Source: JAGXRK01 sp963804005 (lineage in GTDB: Bacteria; Bacteroidota; Ignavibacteria; Ignavibacteriales; Ignavibacteriaceae). Taken from it: a DNA stretch of 64,000 nt. Within the stretch, counting starts at the first letter, position 1, and each line of letters begins with the position of its first letter. Location: NCBI GenBank assembly GCA_963804005.1, contig CAWDOP010000019.1:1-64000 (forward strand). Reading direction: 5' to 3'. Under the pieces are notes generated by a model that saw only the letters and a program-made list of their open reading frames with translations, had not been told where the DNA came from and made no database searches. Of this stretch, positions 61,066 through 64,000 are shown one piece after another. A program made the position numbers and the translations under genes.

Positions 61066-62073
61066 ATGGAAAAAATTCTCGTAATACAAACTGCTTTTAT
61101 TGGAGATGCTGTTTTAACTCTGCCGATGATTGAGAAGCTGAAGGAGTTGGAAAACAGCTCAATAATCGATGTCGTTTCTATTCCGTCAACCTCAGAAATA
61201 TTTAATTCTTCTCCTTTTGTTAATGAAGTTTTGCTTTTGGAAAAACGAGGAAAGCATAAATCTTTTAGGGGATTAAAATCATTTAGTAATGAAATTAAAA
61301 GTCGAAATTATAGCAGGATATATTCACCTCACCGTTCCTTCAGAACAGCAATTATAATTATGTTATCGGGTGTTAGAGAAACTTATGGCTTTTCTAATTC
61401 CTCACTTAAGTATGTATATAAAAATATTATTGAATATAATTCAAGCGCACATGAAGTTCAGCGCAATTTCGATCTTATAGGTTATAAATATTCTGAAGAT
61501 AATTGGAAAATACTTCCAAAAATTAAAGTTTCTGAATCAGCAAAATTCAAAGTAAATGACTATTTTGAAACTAATAATATAACAAATGGTTTTGTTGCGG
61601 TTAGTCCCGGAAGTGTTTGGGCAACAAAAAGATACCCGATTGAGTACTTTATCGAAGTAATTAATTCTCTTGTTAATGAAGGTAAACAAGTCTTATTAAT
61701 TGGTGGAGATAATGACAAAGAAATTACTCTTAAAATAAAAGAAAATTTTAAAGAAAATGTTTTTGACTCAACAGGTTTATTTAGTTTAGTTGAAAGCATC
61801 GAATTAATAAAACACGCATCGTTGCTGGTTACTAATGATAGTGCACCAACTCATCTTGGAATGTGTGCTGATATTGAAGTTCTTACGTTATATTGTTCAA
61901 CAGTTCCCCAATTTGGGTTTTATCCGTATAATAAATTGAGCGGATATTTAAGTGTAGATGATTTATATTGCAAGCCCTGTGGAATTCATGGATTTGATGA
62001 ATGTCCGATCAAAACTTTTGATTGCGGGAAAAAACTGATGCCTGAAATAATTATTAAAAAGATTAAAAAATAG
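61066..62073 (+). CDS. ADP-heptose:LPS heptosyltransferase, GT9 family
   Basis: A 335-aa LPS-core glycosyltransferase. MEKILVIQTAFIGDAVLTLPMIEKL is the WaaC/WaaF start motif, ISPGS-like VSPGSVWATKRYP and the D-x(2)-P-x-H motif NDSAPTHLGMCADIEVLTLY are the family core. Conserved Cys near the C-terminus (YCKPCGIHGFDECP) form the usual zinc-like CxxC set. Whether it transfers heptose or another sugar cannot be told. It sits between LpxL-like and Sua5 genes, supporting an LPS function. Confidence 0.9.
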   Translation: MEKILVIQTAFIGDAVLTLPMIEKLKELENSSIIDVVSIPSTSEIFNSSPFVNEVLLLEKRGKHKSFRGLKSFSNEIKSRNYSRIYSPHRSFRTAIIIMLSGVRETYGFSNSSLKYVYKNIIEYNSSAHEVQRNFDLIGYKYSEDNWKILPKIKVSESAKFKVNDYFETNNITNGFVAVSPGSVWATKRYPIEYFIEVINSLVNEGKQVLLIGGDNDKEITLKIKENFKENVFDSTGLFSLVESIELIKHASLLVTNDSAPTHLGMCADIEVLTLYCSTVPQFGFYPYNKLSGYLSVDDLYCKPCGIHGFDECPIKTFDCGKKLMPEIIIKKIKK

Positions 62074-62082
62074 TTTTTTGAA

Positions 62083-62724
62083 ATGACTTTAAATTCTAAA
62101 TCTAAACTTATTAATATTGACAAAAATCTTAATAAAGCTGTAAATCTGGCCAAAGAAATATTTCTCAGCGGAGGTATATTCATTTATCCAACGGATACAA
62201 TATATGGTTTTGGAGCAAACCCGTTTAATGAAGATGCACTACTAAAAATAGGTAAGGTAAAAGGCCGAAATGAATGGAGAAGATATATTTTTCTTATTCA
62301 GAATGTTGAACTTTTGCAACATTATGTTGACTTAAAGTCTGAAAGCCATATTGATTTTTTACTTTCTATTTGGCCAAATCCAATTTCAGTGGTTCTGAAT
62401 TTGAATACAAAAACACGTGAAATATTAAAAGCTGAAACAGGTGCATTTAGAGTTCCCAACAACAGATTTTGTCTAAAACTTTTGACAGAACTTAAAATGC
62501 CTCTTATTTCAACTAGCGTAAACCGAACGGGAAATCCACCAATTACCGAACCTTCTCTTATAATTGAAGAATTTGGAAATGAGGTTGATGCTATATTTTA
62601 CAGTGAAACGAAGTCGTATTTTGAAGCTTCAACTGTTATTGATTTAAGCAAAGAGAATCTGGAGTTAATAAGAGAAGGTAAATTTAAACTTGATTACTTG
62701 AAGAGAAAGTTGGAGTCAGTATAA
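62083..62724 (+). CDS. Threonylcarbamoyl-AMP synthase-like protein (Sua5/YrdC/YciO)
   Basis: A 213-aa protein of the family that makes threonylcarbamoyl-AMP for tRNA t6A37. FIYPTDTIYGFGANPF (PTDT.YGl), KGR in KVKGRNEWRRY, and STSVNRTGNPP near the end (S-x-N motif) match. The usual 'KxR...KP' is broken: after KGR the expected Lys-Pro is Arg-Arg, so activity is less certain and YciO-like divergence is possible. Follows the heptosyltransferase after 9 bases. Confidence 0.82.
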   Translation: MTLNSKSKLINIDKNLNKAVNLAKEIFLSGGIFIYPTDTIYGFGANPFNEDALLKIGKVKGRNEWRRYIFLIQNVELLQHYVDLKSESHIDFLLSIWPNPISVVLNLNTKTREILKAETGAFRVPNNRFCLKLLTELKMPLISTSVNRTGNPPITEPSLIIEEFGNEVDAIFYSETKSYFEASTVIDLSKENLELIREGKFKLDYLKRKLESV

Positions 62725-63558
62725 ATGAAGTTCAATTACTTTAAGTCATTGGAAAATTTTTCAGTAATTATTTTTCAAGAAGGAAAAAGCGTCGGTGCAA
62801 AATCACTCAGATTTAGCGGTAAAAAAATAATTATTTATTTAATTCTTTACACTTTATTTATCGGATTATTCGGGTTCTATTTAATCTATGCAACGCCCCT
62901 CGAAAGAATATTTCTGCCTTCCTGGTTAAAGAAGACAACAATTGAAGAACAACAGTATGAAGAGTTGAGCAATAAAATAATTTATTTAGTTAAAGAAGTT
63001 GAAAGCTTGAAATCAACAAATGTAAAACTGAAGAAAGCTATTCAACTAGGTGACTCAACACTTTTAAAGAGCACCAAAAAATCAGGTAAAGTTACCGATA
63101 CGAAAAAGAAAATTCCTGACGAAGGTAATATTATTATTGTATTCCAAAAATTAATTGATAAATATTTCAGTCAAACTCAGTTAGATGATTTATATTTTAT
63201 TCAGCCGATTAAAGGATTTATCAGTAGAGATTACAAACCTGATCAGGGACATAAAGGATTAGATTTTGTTGCTAAAGAAAATACACCTGTTTATGCTTCT
63301 GCGGGCGGATACGTTGTGTTTGCTAATTTTACTCCGCAGCATGGGTTTGTAATAATAATAAATCATGCACACGGTTATGTTTCAAAATATAAGCATTGCA
63401 GTCTTTTGGTGAAGAAAGAAGGAGAAACTGTTAAACAGGGAGAATTGATTGCCTTAAGCGGAAATTCCGGAACTGATACATCAGGTCCTCATCTTCATTT
63501 TGAAATATGGAAAGATGGTAACCCAATAGATCCAAGAAAAGTTTTGTTAAATTTTTAG
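62725..63558 (+). CDS. M23-family peptidoglycan endopeptidase
   Basis: A 277-aa membrane-anchored LytM-type protein. One N-terminal transmembrane helix (about 34-54), a short coiled coil (about 75-110) and the M23 domain at about 165-275 with HKGLDF (zinc His, Asp) and the GPHLHFEIW motif, so the zinc ligands are complete. It starts immediately after the Sua5 stop. Directly followed by a bactofilin gene, an arrangement seen where the two cooperate in cell-shape control. Confidence 0.9.
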   Translation: MKFNYFKSLENFSVIIFQEGKSVGAKSLRFSGKKIIIYLILYTLFIGLFGFYLIYATPLERIFLPSWLKKTTIEEQQYEELSNKIIYLVKEVESLKSTNVKLKKAIQLGDSTLLKSTKKSGKVTDTKKKIPDEGNIIIVFQKLIDKYFSQTQLDDLYFIQPIKGFISRDYKPDQGHKGLDFVAKENTPVYASAGGYVVFANFTPQHGFVIIINHAHGYVSKYKHCSLLVKKEGETVKQGELIALSGNSGTDTSGPHLHFEIWKDGNPIDPRKVLLNF

Positions 63559-63567
63559 GAGAAATAA

Positions 63568-63954
63568 ATGAAATCTAAAACAAACGGGAATACAACCATG
63601 GAAGAAGTAACAATTATCAGCAGCAGCGTTATCATAGAAGGAAAGCTAACAAGCAACGGTAACGTTAGAATTGACGGTATAGTCAAAGGGAACGTAGAAG
63701 CAAAAGGAAACTTGAATGTAGGTGAATCCGGTAATATTCAAGGTGATTTACATGCAGATTCAGTTACTATTGGCGGTAAAGTTGAGGGTGTTGTTAACGC
63801 TAAAGACAAAGTAACTCTGGAAAATAAATCATTTCTCAAAGGTGATTTAATTACAAAAATTCTTGTTGTTGAAGCAGGAGCTATATTTGAAGGAAGAAGT
63901 TCAATGGGTGAAAGTAAAAGACCCGACAAACCTACTTCTTTAAATCCTTCATAA
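63568..63954 (+). CDS. Bactofilin (polymer-forming cytoskeletal protein)
   Basis: A 128-aa bactofilin with a central right-handed beta helix: repeated short turns with conserved hydrophobics and Gly-Asp-Asn (NGNVRIDGIVKGNVEAKGNLNVGESG...). Bactofilins polymerise without nucleotides and scaffold cell-wall enzymes; the adjacent M23 gene is a common partner. AGGAGAAATAA precedes ATG 63568; the internal ATG 63598 is less likely. Confidence 0.92.
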   Translation: MKSKTNGNTTMEEVTIISSSVIIEGKLTSNGNVRIDGIVKGNVEAKGNLNVGESGNIQGDLHADSVTIGGKVEGVVNAKDKVTLENKSFLKGDLITKILVVEAGAIFEGRSSMGESKRPDKPTSLNPS

Positions 63955-63957
63955 AAA

Positions 63958-64000
63958 ATGAAAATTGATCCCGATAAATACGGGAGCTTTAATAAGACTT
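63958..64000 (+). CDS. 5' end of next gene, possibly atpZ (runs off window)
   Basis: ATG 63958 opens a frame MKIDPDKYGSFNKT with no stop before the window edge. Bactofilin and M23 genes often precede atpZ/atpI of the ATP synthase in this phylum, and AtpZ proteins start with a similar short charged segment, but only 14 residues are visible. The frame also overlaps a small CCCG...CGGG stem. Confidence 0.35.
   Translation, partial: MKIDPDKYGSFNKT

Noticed and set aside
63961..63980. Terminator at CCCG...CGGG after bactofilin
   Set aside because: The stem is only 4 bp and falls within the start of a new open frame.

Overview
The window is AT-rich, tightly packed, mostly rightward-coding DNA from a bacterium of the Fibrobacteres-Chlorobi-Bacteroidetes group, most likely Ignavibacteria (inference). 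The basis is the many secreted proteins ending in a type IX secretion (T9SS) type A sorting domain with the NYPNPFNPST signature, together with PorV-like, PorW/SprE-like and GWxTD proteins, and clear AGGAG ribosome binding sites on many genes. No rRNA, tRNA or CRISPR array was recognised.

Layout. 1-580: 5' part of glnE on the minus strand. About 838-4285: three promoterless rightward genes separated by attC-like sites, which looks like integron cassettes without an integrase in view (a CALIN). 4311-9993: secreted M28 peptidase, class D beta-lactamase with two frameshifts, a lipoprotein, a frameshifted BNR-repeat surface protein and an orphan sorting-domain remnant. 10143-18674: housekeeping genes (secA, glnB, PorW/SprE-like lipoprotein, AlbA-type regulator, dprA) and a strong candidate small RNA with its own promoter and terminator. 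19083-23357: three adjacent surface proteins sharing identical stretches of sorting-domain DNA.

23757-38084: a surface polysaccharide locus (methyltransferase, Wzz-like, Wzy-like, Wzx-like, several glycosyltransferases, a WbaP/WcaJ-type initiating transferase). It is interrupted at 34841-35348 by a four-helix-bundle (23S rRNA intervening-sequence type) gene bounded by inverted clusters of a GTCATTC heptamer. 38090-47538: accA, thioesterase, nadC, a second flippase, dut, dnaE, an enoyl-ACP-reductase-like SDR and trxA.

47861-59825: a cell-surface block with a frameshifted T9SS cargo protein, DUF4397 lipoprotein, TonB-dependent receptor, very large secreted protein, PorV/UPF0164-type outer membrane protein and GWxTD protein; the receptor, large protein and PorV-like gene look co-transcribed. 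60058-64000: envelope genes (LpxL-like acyltransferase, heptosyltransferase, Sua5/YrdC, M23 peptidase, bactofilin) leading into what may be atpZ.

The best candidates for something new are the GTCATTC-bounded four-helix-bundle element together with a separate 88-bp hairpin element carrying the same end heptamers, the integrase-less cassette array, and the C-rich-loop small RNA at 18296-18380. Four single-base frameshifts in otherwise intact genes may be real decay or sequencing errors.
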